Positions 8,779 to 16,225 of a DNA stretch of 64,000 nucleotides are shown here, in pieces. Positions within the stretch are counted from its first letter, which is position 1. Every line of letters begins with the position of its first letter. Source of the DNA: Paracandidimonas soli (GTDB lineage Bacteria > Pseudomonadota > Gammaproteobacteria > Burkholderiales > Burkholderiaceae_B); assembly GCF_004342005.1 (NCBI RefSeq), contig NZ_SMBX01000006.1:62001-126000 (forward strand), read 5' to 3'. A program made the position numbers and the translations under genes. The notes under the pieces are model-generated. The model searched no databases. It saw nothing but the letters and a program-made list of their open reading frames with translations, and was not told the DNA's origin.

Positions 8779-8779
8779 G

Positions 8780-9760
8780 TCAATCCAGCGTGATGTTGCG
8801 GGATGAGATGATGTCTTTCCAGCGCTGCTGTTCTTCCGAGACATACTTGCCCAGGCCTTCCGGGCCCTCGTTGCGGGGAATCACTCCCTGGCCGGTCAGT
8901 TTGTCGAGCAGCGCCTGATCCTGCATGGCGGTATCGACGATGCCATGCAGTCGCTTCACGACGTCGACAGGCGTATCGATGGGGACGAACATGGCGAAGG
9001 TCGTCGTGGCCACGAAGTCCTTGACGCCGGATTCGCTCAGGGTGGGAACGTTGGGCAGCAGGTTGGAACGCTGCGTGCTGCTGACGCCCAGTGGGTTCAG
9101 GCGGCCTTCCTTCAGCAGCGGCAGCGCCACGCCCAGGTCCAGGAATGCAACGTCCACTTCTGATGCGGAGACCGCCACGGTAGCGGGCGAACCGCCCTTG
9201 TACGGGATGTGCGACAGGTTGATGCCGGTCAGGGCCATGAGCATTTCAGCCGCCATGTGGCTGGTCGAGCCATTGCCGCCGGAGGCCACGTTCAGCACGC
9301 CGGGCCGCGCCTTGGCTTTTTCCAGCAGATCCGACAGGGTCTTGATGCCGGAGTTGGGGCTGGAAACCAGCACCAGCGGGCTTTCCGCCACCAGGGAAAC
9401 AGGCGCGAGATCGCGCTGCTGGTCGAAGGGCAGCGAGGGGTACAGATGAGGGGCGATGGCGAAGGTGCTGTTGGTGGCCAGCAGCGCGGTGTAGCCGTCG
9501 GCGCGCGACCTGGCGGCCTGGCTGTGGCCGATGGTGCCGTTGGCGCCGGCCTTGTTCTCGACGATGATGCTCTGGCCCGCGGCCTTTGCCATGGACTCGC
9601 CCAGTTGGCGCGCCAGCAGATCGGTCGCCCCGCCGGCAGACCATCCGACCACGATGGTGATGGCGCGGGAAGGAAACTCGCTGGCCGCCGCGGCGCCCTG
9701 AAATGCCGTGAACAATAGGCCGCAAAGCGCCATGACCGCGCGCCGATGAAGTGAACGCAT
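8780..9760 (-). CDS. Bug/TctC family periplasmic substrate-binding receptor
   Basis: A 326-residue extracytoplasmic receptor of the tripartite tricarboxylate transporter (TTT) type. Residues 1-27 form a Sec signal peptide (LCGLLFTAFQGAAAA). The mature protein opens with FPSRAITIVVGWSAGGATD, the classic Bug start, and has the two-lobed Venus-flytrap pattern (IIVENKAGANGTIG, HIPYKGGSPA). The ATG at 9760 follows GGAGAGC. No TctA/TctB membrane partners are next to it, which is common for Bug orphans. The coupled dehydrogenase gene suggests the ligand is that enzyme's substrate. Confidence 0.92.
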   Translation of the reverse strand: MRSLHRRAVMALCGLLFTAFQGAAAASEFPSRAITIVVGWSAGGATDLLARQLGESMAKAAGQSIIVENKAGANGTIGHSQAARSRADGYTALLATNSTFAIAPHLYPSLPFDQQRDLAPVSLVAESPLVLVSSPNSGIKTLSDLLEKAKARPGVLNVASGGNGSTSHMAAEMLMALTGINLSHIPYKGGSPATVAVSASEVDVAFLDLGVALPLLKEGRLNPLGVSSTQRSNLLPNVPTLSESGVKDFVATTTFAMFVPIDTPVDVVKRLHGIVDTAMQDQALLDKLTGQGVIPRNEGPEGLGKYVSEEQQRWKDIISSRNITLD

Positions 9761-10060
9761 GCTGCTCTCCTGTGTATGTGATTCAGTCTCGAAGCAGTGT
9801 ATGCAGCACGGGCGGGAGGTCAAACCGAAAAGTATTCAAGAGGCGTTAACGAACGGTAGATGAGAAGACGATAGGTGTGATATTTCGCGGCGCTGTGGCT
9901 GGCAGGTATGGCTGCGTTCAACTAGGATATCGTCACCTACTGCGCAGGCCTGGCGGCATTTCCGCATCGCGGTGCCCAGCGTGATGATATACGCCCTAGT
10001 CTGCGGATTACACATTATCGCAAGCGCGCCGTGATTGCTTTCGACATTGAGACCAGAATG
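9761..10060. other. Gene-less region upstream of the Bug receptor
   Basis: This ~300-base stretch lies between the start of the Bug receptor operon and the terminator of tRNA-Cys. It must hold the promoter of the receptor/dehydrogenase pair, but I could not pick a convincing -35/-10. No open frame here looks coding. Confidence 0.5.
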
Positions 10061-10092
10061 AAAAAGGACCTGCGCGCAACACGCAAGTCCTT
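10061..10092 (-). terminator. Terminator of tRNA-Cys
   Basis: On the minus strand AAGGACTTGCG pairs with CGCAGGTCCTT (one G-T wobble), followed by TTTTTC, starting 10 bases past the tRNA 3' end. Confidence 0.85.
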
Positions 10093-10101
10093 GATTTCAT
10101 T

Positions 10102-10175
10102 TGGAGGCGCAACTCGGAATCGAACCGGGGTACACGGATTTGCAATCCGCTGCATAACCACTCTGCCATTGCGCC
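10102..10175 (-). tRNA. tRNA-Cys (anticodon GCA)
   Basis: The minus strand reads a 74-nt cloverleaf. The 7-bp acceptor stem is GGCGCAA/TTGCGCC, the anticodon loop is TTGCAAA with anticodon GCA, the T loop is GGTTCGATTCC, the discriminator is T and the CCA end is encoded. It is a single tRNA with its own promoter and terminator. Confidence 0.97.
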
Positions 10176-10243
10176 GATGATACCCGTCTGGCATCCGGCG
10201 AACATCCATGATGTTCATGTCAGACCAAAGCGAGTAACGAAAA

Positions 10244-10249
10244 ATTATA
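10244..10249 (-). promoter_or_regulatory. -10 element of the tRNA-Cys promoter
   Basis: A perfect TATAAT on the minus strand, 69 bases before the tRNA 5' end. The -35 region is poor, so only the -10 is asserted. Confidence 0.55.
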
Positions 10250-10290
10250 CCTCATTTGGTGCAGAATTGCATGGCGTAGAGAACATGCAT

Positions 10291-10322
10291 AAAAAAACCG
10301 GCGCTGCCGAGGCAGTGCCGGT
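10291..10322 (-). terminator. Terminator of pstS
   Basis: On the minus strand ACCGGCACTGCC pairs with GGCAGCGCCGGT around a two-base loop (the inner pairs probably open) and is followed by seven T. Confidence 0.9.
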
Positions 10323-10364
10323 TCGGTGTCCGCCGCTCCGCGAAAGAGCGGCGGGGAAGAGAGA

Positions 10365-11408
10365 TTACTTCCAGACGGCCTGGCCGTTGCTGTCCTTGAT
10401 CTCCGAGCTCCAGACCGAGCGGATCTGGTTGGTGACGGCTTCCGGCAGGGGCACGTAGTCCAGTTCAGTCGCCATGGCTGCGCCGTTCTTGAAGGCCCAG
10501 TCGAAGAATGTCAGGACGGCCTTGCCTTGCTCCGGCTTGTCCTGCGTCTGCGGCACCAGGATGAAGGTGGCGGCAGTCACGGGCCAGGAGGCGTCGCCCG
10601 GCTCGTTGGTCAGGACCACGCCCATGCCGGGCGCGCTGTTCCAGTCCGCGTTGGCGGCAGCGGCGGCAAAGGCTTCGCCGCTGGGCTGCACGAATTTGCC
10701 TGCGCTGTTCTGCAGTTGCGTCCAGGACAGGTTGTTCTGCTTGGCGTAGGCGTATTCGACGTAGCCGATGGAGTTCTGCAGCTGCGAAACGTAGGCGGCG
10801 ACGCCTTCGTTGCCCTTGCCGCCCTGGCCGGTGGGCCACTTCACGGCCTTGCCTTCGCCGATCTTGGCCTTCCAGTCTTCGGAGACCTTGGACAGGTAGT
10901 TCGTCCACAGGAACGTGGTGCCCGAGCCGTCCGAACGGTGCACGATGATGATGTCGGCGTCAGGCAGTTTCAGGCCATTGTTGAGGCCGGTGATGGCGGG
11001 ATCGTTCCAGCGCTTGATCTTGCCCTGGAAAATGTCGGCCAGCACGGGACCGCTCAGCTTGAGCGCGCCCGGCTCGATGCCGCGGATGTTGACGACGGGC
11101 ACGGCGCCGCCGATGACGGCGGGGAACTGCACCAGCTTGTTTTCCGCCAGCTTGTCGCCGCTAAGGGGATCGTCGGTCGCGCCGAAGTCGACGGTCCTGG
11201 CGATGATCTGCTGCTGGCCGCCGCCCGAACCGATCGACTGGTAGTTGACCTGGTTGCCGGTGGCCTTGTGGTATTCGGACGCCCACTTGGCGTACAGGGG
11301 ATAGGGGAAGGAAGCGCCGGCGCCCGTGATGTTGGCGGCCTGGACGCTCAGAGCCGCGGCGCTGAAAGCGGCGGCGATGGCGATTTTCTGGAAAGCGGAT
11401 TTCAGCAT
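10365..11408 (-). CDS. pstS: Phosphate ABC transporter periplasmic binding protein
   Basis: A 347-residue periplasmic phosphate-binding protein. A signal peptide (to about residue 25, LSVQAA) precedes NITGAGASFPYPLYAKW, the PstS signature start. Phosphate-contact segments include SIGSGGG and HRSDGSGTT. It feeds the PstCAB membrane/ATPase complex, but those genes and phoU are not next to it: pstS stands alone between its own terminator and a Pho-box promoter. The ATG at 11408 follows GGGAGATT. The family is certain. Confidence 0.97.
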   Translation of the reverse strand: MLKSAFQKIAIAAAFSAAALSVQAANITGAGASFPYPLYAKWASEYHKATGNQVNYQSIGSGGGQQQIIARTVDFGATDDPLSGDKLAENKLVQFPAVIGGAVPVVNIRGIEPGALKLSGPVLADIFQGKIKRWNDPAITGLNNGLKLPDADIIIVHRSDGSGTTFLWTNYLSKVSEDWKAKIGEGKAVKWPTGQGGKGNEGVAAYVSQLQNSIGYVEYAYAKQNNLSWTQLQNSAGKFVQPSGEAFAAAAANADWNSAPGMGVVLTNEPGDASWPVTAATFILVPQTQDKPEQGKAVLTFFDWAFKNGAAMATELDYVPLPEAVTNQIRSVWSSEIKDSNGQAVWK

Positions 11409-11453
11409 TGTGCAATCTCCCACAGGGGTCGGTTGTGTGTTGTCGAGACCTGC

Positions 11454-11487
11454 ATGTTAGAGAGCGCGAATGTCAGTTTCATGACGG
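11454..11487 (-). promoter_or_regulatory. Pho box and -10 of the pstS promoter
   Basis: On the minus strand 11487-11470 reads CCGTCAT-GAAA-CTGACAT. These are two 7-mers four bases apart, each one mismatch from the PhoB consensus CTGTCAT. Ten bases later comes TAACAT (11459-11454), a good -10, as in PhoB-dependent promoters where the box replaces the -35. The rest of the 11409-11710 gap shows nothing further beyond the start region of the divergent ubiM-like gene. Confidence 0.75.
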
Positions 11488-11710
11488 TAATATTTCTGTT
11501 TTATGACCACGCGCCAAAGCGCAAGCCTCAGGCTTCGGTCCGAGGCCGGGCCAGGCGCTCGCCAAGGATGGATGTACTGCGGTTTGATCTGGCTCAGGAG
11601 ATGGCGCGATGCCGTCGGGGGCATGGGGCCTTGAGCCTGTGTCATGAGGTACTATCCTGCCAGTCGGCGCTTGCCGCGGCAGGCGAGTCCGTAAAGCGGA
11701 GAATTGTTCA

Positions 11711-12883
11711 GTGAATGTCGATGTAGCGATCATTGGTGCCGGACCGGCCGGCCTTTGTCTTGCGCATGCCTTGTCCGGCAGCGGCTTGTCCGTGCTCATC
11801 GTGGAGCAGCAGGACCGAGGCGTGCTTGCGGATCCGGCCTTCGACGGCCGGGAAATCGCGCTCAGCCATCCTTCGCAGCGTATCCTGGAAAGCATGGGGA
11901 TCTGGCAGCGGTTCGATCCGGCCGACGTATCCCTGCTGCGCGATGCGCTCGTCCTCGATGGGCCGGTGCCGAAATCCATGTTCATCAATGCGGGCGATGC
12001 AGGCCACGACAGGCTGGGGCACCTGGTTCCCAATCACCTGATCCGACGCCATGCATGGGAAGCGGTAGAACAGGCCGGCAAGGTCCAGGTCATGGACAAT
12101 ACCAGGGTGGATGCGATCCGGCAGGGAGGCGACAGCATGGAGCTGGCGCTGAACAATGGGCAGACGATATCGGCCAGGCTGCTGGTTGCGGCCGACAGCC
12201 GCTTTTCCGAAACACGCCGCCAACTGGGCATCGGTGCGCACATGCATGATTTCGGCAAGGCCATGATGGTGTGCCGTTTCGATCATGAGATTCCGCATAA
12301 CCATACGGCGCTGGAGTGGTTCGGCTATGGGCAGACCATGGCTCTGCTGCCGCTGAACGGCAATTGCGTATCGGTTGTGCTGACCCTGCCGCAGCAGGAA
12401 CACAAGGTCTTGATGGCGATGGACGATGCTTCTCTGGCGGACCATATTCGAGATCGCATGCAGAACCGCCTGGGCCGCCTGGCGGTCGCCAGTTCCAGGC
12501 ACCTGTATCCCCTGGTCGGCGTCTACGCCAGCCGATTCCATGGACATCGCTTTGCGCTGGCAGGCGACGCCGCCGTGGGCATGCATCCGGTAACGGCGCA
12601 CGGCTTCAATTTCGGTCTGCAGAGCGTGGAGCGCCTGGCCGGCGCGGTCAATGCCGCCCATGCTTCCGGGCAGGACATCGGTTCGCCCGCCGTGCTGGAG
12701 GCTTATGCCAAGGCGCATCGCAAGGGAACGCTGCCGCTGTATCTGGCGACATTCGCGGTCGCCAATCTGTTCACCAACGACCATAGGCCCATGCGCATGC
12801 TGCGCCGCGCTGCCCTGGCGGTGGCCGAGCGGGCGACCCCGTTCAAGCGAGCCATCATCGGCCATCTGACCCAGGCAAGGTAG
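11711..12883 (+). CDS. ubiM: UbiM-like FAD-dependent ubiquinone hydroxylase
   Basis: A 390-residue flavoprotein monooxygenase of the UbiH/UbiF/UbiM group, which hydroxylate the ring of ubiquinone precursors at the inner membrane. It has the FAD dinucleotide motif IIGAGPAGLCLAHAL (residues 7-21) and the second FAD motif FALAGDAAVGMHPVTAHGFN near residues 278-300. Features such as HLVPNHLIR and the C-terminal FAVANLFTNDHRP region fit UbiM best as I remember it, but UbiH-like functions cannot be excluded by eye. It starts with GTG at 11711, after CGGAGAA. It appears monocistronic. Confidence 0.75.
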   Translation: MNVDVAIIGAGPAGLCLAHALSGSGLSVLIVEQQDRGVLADPAFDGREIALSHPSQRILESMGIWQRFDPADVSLLRDALVLDGPVPKSMFINAGDAGHDRLGHLVPNHLIRRHAWEAVEQAGKVQVMDNTRVDAIRQGGDSMELALNNGQTISARLLVAADSRFSETRRQLGIGAHMHDFGKAMMVCRFDHEIPHNHTALEWFGYGQTMALLPLNGNCVSVVLTLPQQEHKVLMAMDDASLADHIRDRMQNRLGRLAVASSRHLYPLVGVYASRFHGHRFALAGDAAVGMHPVTAHGFNFGLQSVERLAGAVNAAHASGQDIGSPAVLEAYAKAHRKGTLPLYLATFAVANLFTNDHRPMRMLRRAALAVAERATPFKRAIIGHLTQAR

Positions 12884-12921
12884 GCGCGGCGGATTCTACT
12901 GCAGCAAAAGGGCCGCCAGGC

Positions 12922-13086
12922 TCAGAAGCCGCACAGCGCGGCAATGTTTTCCCATTGCAGCCGCAGGTCCGTGCTCAGGTATCCGGCAAAAGACAAGGCA
13001 AGAACGGCGGCCAGCAGCACCCAGCCCGCTGTGCGGAGGGCGCGCGACAGCTTGCGGCTGTCTTGTGGATGCTGTTGCGTGGTCAT
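12922..13086 (-). CDS. Small single-pass membrane protein
   Basis: A 54-residue protein starting at the ATG at 13086 (the frame is open further but then overlaps the MFS gene). A polar, basic N-terminus (MTTQQHPQDSRKLSRALR) is followed by one hydrophobic helix (AGWVLLAAVLALSFAGYL) and a short tail. The family is not recognised. It lies 64 bases downstream of the MFS transporter on the same strand and may be its operon partner. Confidence 0.5.
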   Translation of the reverse strand: MTTQQHPQDSRKLSRALRTAGWVLLAAVLALSFAGYLSTDLRLQWENIAALCGF

Positions 13087-13150
13087 GTGCGTATCCCGAT
13101 GATAGTAGGCAAGGTTTACCACGAATGCCGCTCCCGAGGCCAGAGGGCGA

Positions 13151-14347
13151 TCAATGGGCCGGCGCCAGTTGCAGAGGTTTTTCACGGATGGGCAGGCACA
13201 GGGCCGCGGCCATCAGCGACAGCGCAATGCCCGTCATCCAGACGGAGTCGTAGTTGCCCGAGGTGCGATAGGCATATCCGCCCATCCAGACGCCGATGAA
13301 ACTGCCGATCTGGTGGCCCATGAAGGCGATGCCCGACAGGGTGGCGGCATAGCGCAGGCCGTAGATCTGCCCGATCAGGCCCTGGGTCAGGGGGACGGTG
13401 CCCAGCCAGAACAGTCCCATCCATGCCGCAAATGCATAGAGGACGGCGGGAGACAGGGGCATGACGAGCAGCATGGCCATGCCGACTCCGCGCAAGGCGT
13501 AGATCGCGGCCAGCAGGCCTTTCTTGCTGCGATGTGTGCCCAGTTTGCCGGCGTAGAAGGAACCCAGCACGTTGAACAGGCCGATCAGCGCGATGGCGAT
13601 GGCGCCGTGCGTGGACGACAGGCCTTTGTCCATGACATAGGCGGGCAGGTGCAGCGTGATGAATGCGGTGTGGAATCCGCAGACGAAGTAGCTCCAGAAC
13701 AGGAAATGGAAAGAGGCATGTCCCAGCGCCTCCCGGATGGCGGCCGACAGGGATTGCGTCCCGGTGTGCGCCGCGGGACGGCCGCGCAGGATCCATGCCA
13801 GCGGAATGCCGGCCGCCACGAACATGGACAGGATCCACAGCGCGCCCGACCAGTCCAGGGTGGAAATCAGTACCTGTCCGGTCGGGACGATGGCGAACTG
13901 GCCCATGGAGCCTCCAGCGCTTGCAATGCCCATGGCCGTGCTGCGGTAGGCCGGCGGCACGGAGCGGGCGACGACCGGCAGGATGATGGGGAAGGTAGTG
14001 CCGGCCTGGCCGAGCCCCACCAGTACGCCCGCTGTCAGGTACAGCGTGAGCTCGTCGCCGGCAAAGCGCATGCCGATCAGGCCGGCGACGTAGAACAGGG
14101 CGCCGAGCGCGATGGTCTTGCCCGAACCGTAGCGGTCGGCCAGCACGCCCATGAAGATCGCGCCTGCGCCCCAGACCAGATTCTGGATGGCGAACGCCAG
14201 GGAAAAGACATCGCGTCCCCAGCCGAACTCCAGCCCCATGGGCTGCATGAACAGCCCGAAAGTGGCGCGCACGCCGAGCGAGAGCAGCACGATGAATGCG
14301 CCGACGAATACGATGCGCATTGAAAAGGATTCGGTCTGGGGTTGCAT
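13151..14347 (-). CDS. MFS transporter
   Basis: A 398-residue major facilitator protein with about 12 hydrophobic helices. Between TM2 and TM3 is the MFS motif-A-like GVLADRYGSGKT. It resembles the OFA/CynX-like carriers of organic anions (GLFMQPMGLEFGWGRDVFSLAFA). The substrate is unknown. The ATG at 14347 is preferred over 14392 because the upstream codons are basic and polar and the helix pattern starts normally from MQPQTES. It is followed by the small membrane protein gene. Confidence 0.85.
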   Translation of the reverse strand: MQPQTESFSMRIVFVGAFIVLLSLGVRATFGLFMQPMGLEFGWGRDVFSLAFAIQNLVWGAGAIFMGVLADRYGSGKTIALGALFYVAGLIGMRFAGDELTLYLTAGVLVGLGQAGTTFPIILPVVARSVPPAYRSTAMGIASAGGSMGQFAIVPTGQVLISTLDWSGALWILSMFVAAGIPLAWILRGRPAAHTGTQSLSAAIREALGHASFHFLFWSYFVCGFHTAFITLHLPAYVMDKGLSSTHGAIAIALIGLFNVLGSFYAGKLGTHRSKKGLLAAIYALRGVGMAMLLVMPLSPAVLYAFAAWMGLFWLGTVPLTQGLIGQIYGLRYAATLSGIAFMGHQIGSFIGVWMGGYAYRTSGNYDSVWMTGIALSLMAAALCLPIREKPLQLAPAH

Positions 14348-14420
14348 GTTGGTTCTGGTTTTCCGGGGGAGCGGGAGCCGCCAGGCTCGCATGCCCGAAT
14401 AGTATCACCGTCCCCTGCGG

Positions 14421-14460
14421 AAAAGCCGCGGGCCCGAAAACAGGATGCTTTCGGGCCCGC
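14421..14460 (-). terminator. Probable terminator of terC
   Basis: GCGGGCCCGAAA (14428-14439) and TTTCGGGCCCGC (14449-14460) form a perfect 12-bp stem 47 bases past the terC stop. The following T-run is weak and displaced (GGCTTTT). Confidence 0.55.
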
Positions 14461-14507
14461 GAAGTGTTGCGCGTCAGGCGCGCATGGCAGTTACTGCATG
14501 ACTGGCA

Positions 14508-15221
14508 TCAGGCTGCCGCGTCGGAGGTTTTGTTGGTCTTGCGGGCAGCCAGCCAGCGGCCCACGACGACGATCAGGACTGCGCCGGCGACTTCGGCGGC
14601 GATCTTGAACGCAGTGGAGGGTTCGCCGAACCTCTCGACCAGGAAGATATCGGTCACCAGCATGCCGCCGGCGATCCAGCCCAGCAGGGCGGCGCCGAAG
14701 GTGACGACGAGCGGGAAGCGGTCGATCAGCTTCAGGACCAGCGTGCTGCCCCAGATGATGATGGGCACGCTGACGACCAGACCGAAGATCACGAGGCCGA
14801 TCTGGTGGTCGGGGTGCGCGCCCTGGGCGGCGCCCGCGATGGCGATGACGTTGTCCAGGCTCATGACGAAGTCGGCGATGATGATGGTCTTGATGGCCGA
14901 CATGATGGTCGCGCCGCCCTGGATGTTGTCATGGCCCTCATCCTCGGGAACGAGCAGCTTGATGCCGATCCAGACCAGCAGCAGCGCGCCGACGATCTTC
15001 AGGAACGGGATGGAGAGCAGTGTGAGCGCGAAGGCGATAAGGACCACGCGCAGGATGATGGCGCCGGCGGTGCCCCAGAGAATACCCTGCATGCGCTGTT
15101 TCGTCGGCAGGTTGCGGCAAGCCAGCGCGATGACGACGGCATTGTCGCCGCCCAGCAGGATGTCGATCAGGATGATCTGAAATACGGCAGCCCAGCTCAG
15201 GGTTTGCAAAAATTCAAGCAT
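14508..15221 (-). CDS. terC: TerC family membrane protein (Mn2+ efflux type)
   Basis: A 237-residue integral membrane protein of the TerC/Alx family, with seven to eight helices. Hallmarks are ILIDILLGGDNAVVIALA in TM1-2 and DFVMSLDNVIAIAGAA in the middle; the buried Asp/Asn residues are the likely metal path. Members export manganese, load exported metalloproteins or respond to alkaline pH. The ATG at 15221 follows CCAGGAATC. The yybP-ykoY riboswitch upstream points to manganese. The ORF as called upstream (to 15386) would run through the riboswitch and is rejected. Confidence 0.9.
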   Translation of the reverse strand: MLEFLQTLSWAAVFQIILIDILLGGDNAVVIALACRNLPTKQRMQGILWGTAGAIILRVVLIAFALTLLSIPFLKIVGALLLVWIGIKLLVPEDEGHDNIQGGATIMSAIKTIIIADFVMSLDNVIAIAGAAQGAHPDHQIGLVIFGLVVSVPIIIWGSTLVLKLIDRFPLVVTFGAALLGWIAGGMLVTDIFLVERFGEPSTAFKIAAEVAGAVLIVVVGRWLAARKTNKTSDAAA

Positions 15222-15274
15222 GAAGATTCCTGGAAAAGGTGTGTGATTTGATGCCTTTTGGGTAGCGCCTAGGC

Positions 15275-15310
15275 AAAAAAAAGGCCTGTCACCGGCGGGC
15301 ACAGACCTTT
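15275..15310 (-). terminator. Riboswitch-controlled terminator in the terC leader
   Basis: On the minus strand AAGGTCTGT pairs with ACAGGCCTT (one wobble), followed by eight T, 53 bases before the terC ATG. It sits between the aptamer and the gene, the place of an expression platform. Confidence 0.85.
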
Positions 15311-15325
15311 TTCTCTGGATGGAGA

Positions 15326-15455
15326 TAGACCTTTGCCCTTGGGTGGCAAGGTCTTGCTTGCAACATGCTGGATGTTGCCCGGACACCGGGCGCAGCCGCC
15401 CTAAGACCGCTGACCGTAATGACGATGCCTCGGAAGTAAGCTACTCCCCTTGATA
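15326..15455 (-). promoter_or_regulatory. yybP-ykoY manganese riboswitch upstream of terC
   Basis: On the minus strand the leader opens with TCAAGGGGAGTAGC (about 15453-15440) and closes the aptamer with GCAAGCAAGACCTT (about 15361-15348). These are the two conserved ends of the yybP-ykoY RNA class, whose members bind Mn2+. The closing CCTT can instead join a second hairpin (GACCTTGCC with GGCAAAGGTC, about 15326-15354). That switch would decide formation of the terminator at 15275-15310. Alx/TerC and MntP genes are known targets of this class. It fills most of the 15222-15600 gap; the remainder shows no gene. Confidence 0.88.
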
Positions 15456-15600
15456 GGCGCAAAGTTTATTCGACTGCGGATAAAAGTCAAGCTGAAATAG
15501 CGGAATTTAGGGAAGATACTGATGTGTTAGCGAGATGTTGTCGCCTGATCGGGAATTTGTGCAAAACCGCGCGTCGCCGGCATCTCCGGTGCGGGAGGGC

Positions 15601-16164
15601 TCACCAGTCCCCAGGAAAAGGGGTTTCCACCCACTCTCCGGGTTGCAGATCTCTCAGGGACCATGGACCGATACGGGTGCGGACCAGCCGCAGGGTGGGC
15701 AGTCCCACGGCGGCGGTCATGCGCCGCACCTGGCGGTTGCGCCCCTCGCATATGGTCAGTTCCAGCCAGTGCGTCGGCACGGTCTTGCGAAAGCGTACCG
15801 GCGGGTTGCGCTCCCATAGGTCGGGAGGATCGATGGCGCGCGCTTCGGCGGGCAGGGTGGGGCCGTCTTTCAGGATCACGCCCTGCCGCAGTTTCTGCAG
15901 CTGTTCCTGCGAAGGCGTGCCTTCCACCTGAACCAGATAGGTCTTGGGCTGCTTGTGCCTGGGATTGGAGATGCGGGCCTGCAGCCGTCCGTTGCTGGTC
16001 AGCAACAGCAGTCCCTCGCTGTCGTAATCGAGTCTTCCCGCCGGGTAGACGCCCGGGACTTTCACGAAGTCGCCCAGTGTCTTTCTCCCCTGGTCGTCGG
16101 TGAACTGCGTCAGTACCTGGAACGGCTTGTTCAGCAGCAAGAGGCGAGGGCGGACTGGAGGCAT
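15601..16164 (-). CDS. rluE: 23S rRNA pseudouridine synthase, RluE-like
   Basis: A 187-residue RsuA/RluB/E/F-family pseudouridine synthase without an S4 domain. It begins directly with [15 protein letters not shown] and carries the catalytic motif GRLDYDSEG (Asp46) and the downstream [10 protein letters not shown] motif. The small size without S4 fits RluE (modifies U2457 of 23S rRNA), but the exact target base is inferred. It appears to be a single gene. Confidence 0.85.
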   Translation of the reverse strand: MPPVRPRLLLLNKPFQVLTQFTDDQGRKTLGDFVKVPGVYPAGRLDYDSEGLLLLTSNGRLQARISNPRHKQPKTYLVQVEGTPSQEQLQKLRQGVILKDGPTLPAEARAIDPPDLWERNPPVRFRKTVPTHWLELTICEGRNRQVRRMTAAVGLPTLRLVRTRIGPWSLRDLQPGEWVETPFPGDW

Positions 16165-16225
16165 GGCGGAACCTGCGGCACGAAGAGAGGGCAGGATACC
16201 ACCCTTCTTCGTGCTGTATCGGGCC

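Noticed and set aside
15222-15386. An N-terminal extension of TerC by 55 codons
   Set aside because: The extension is made of riboswitch and terminator sequence; the ATG at 15221 has a good ribosome-binding site and matches family starts.
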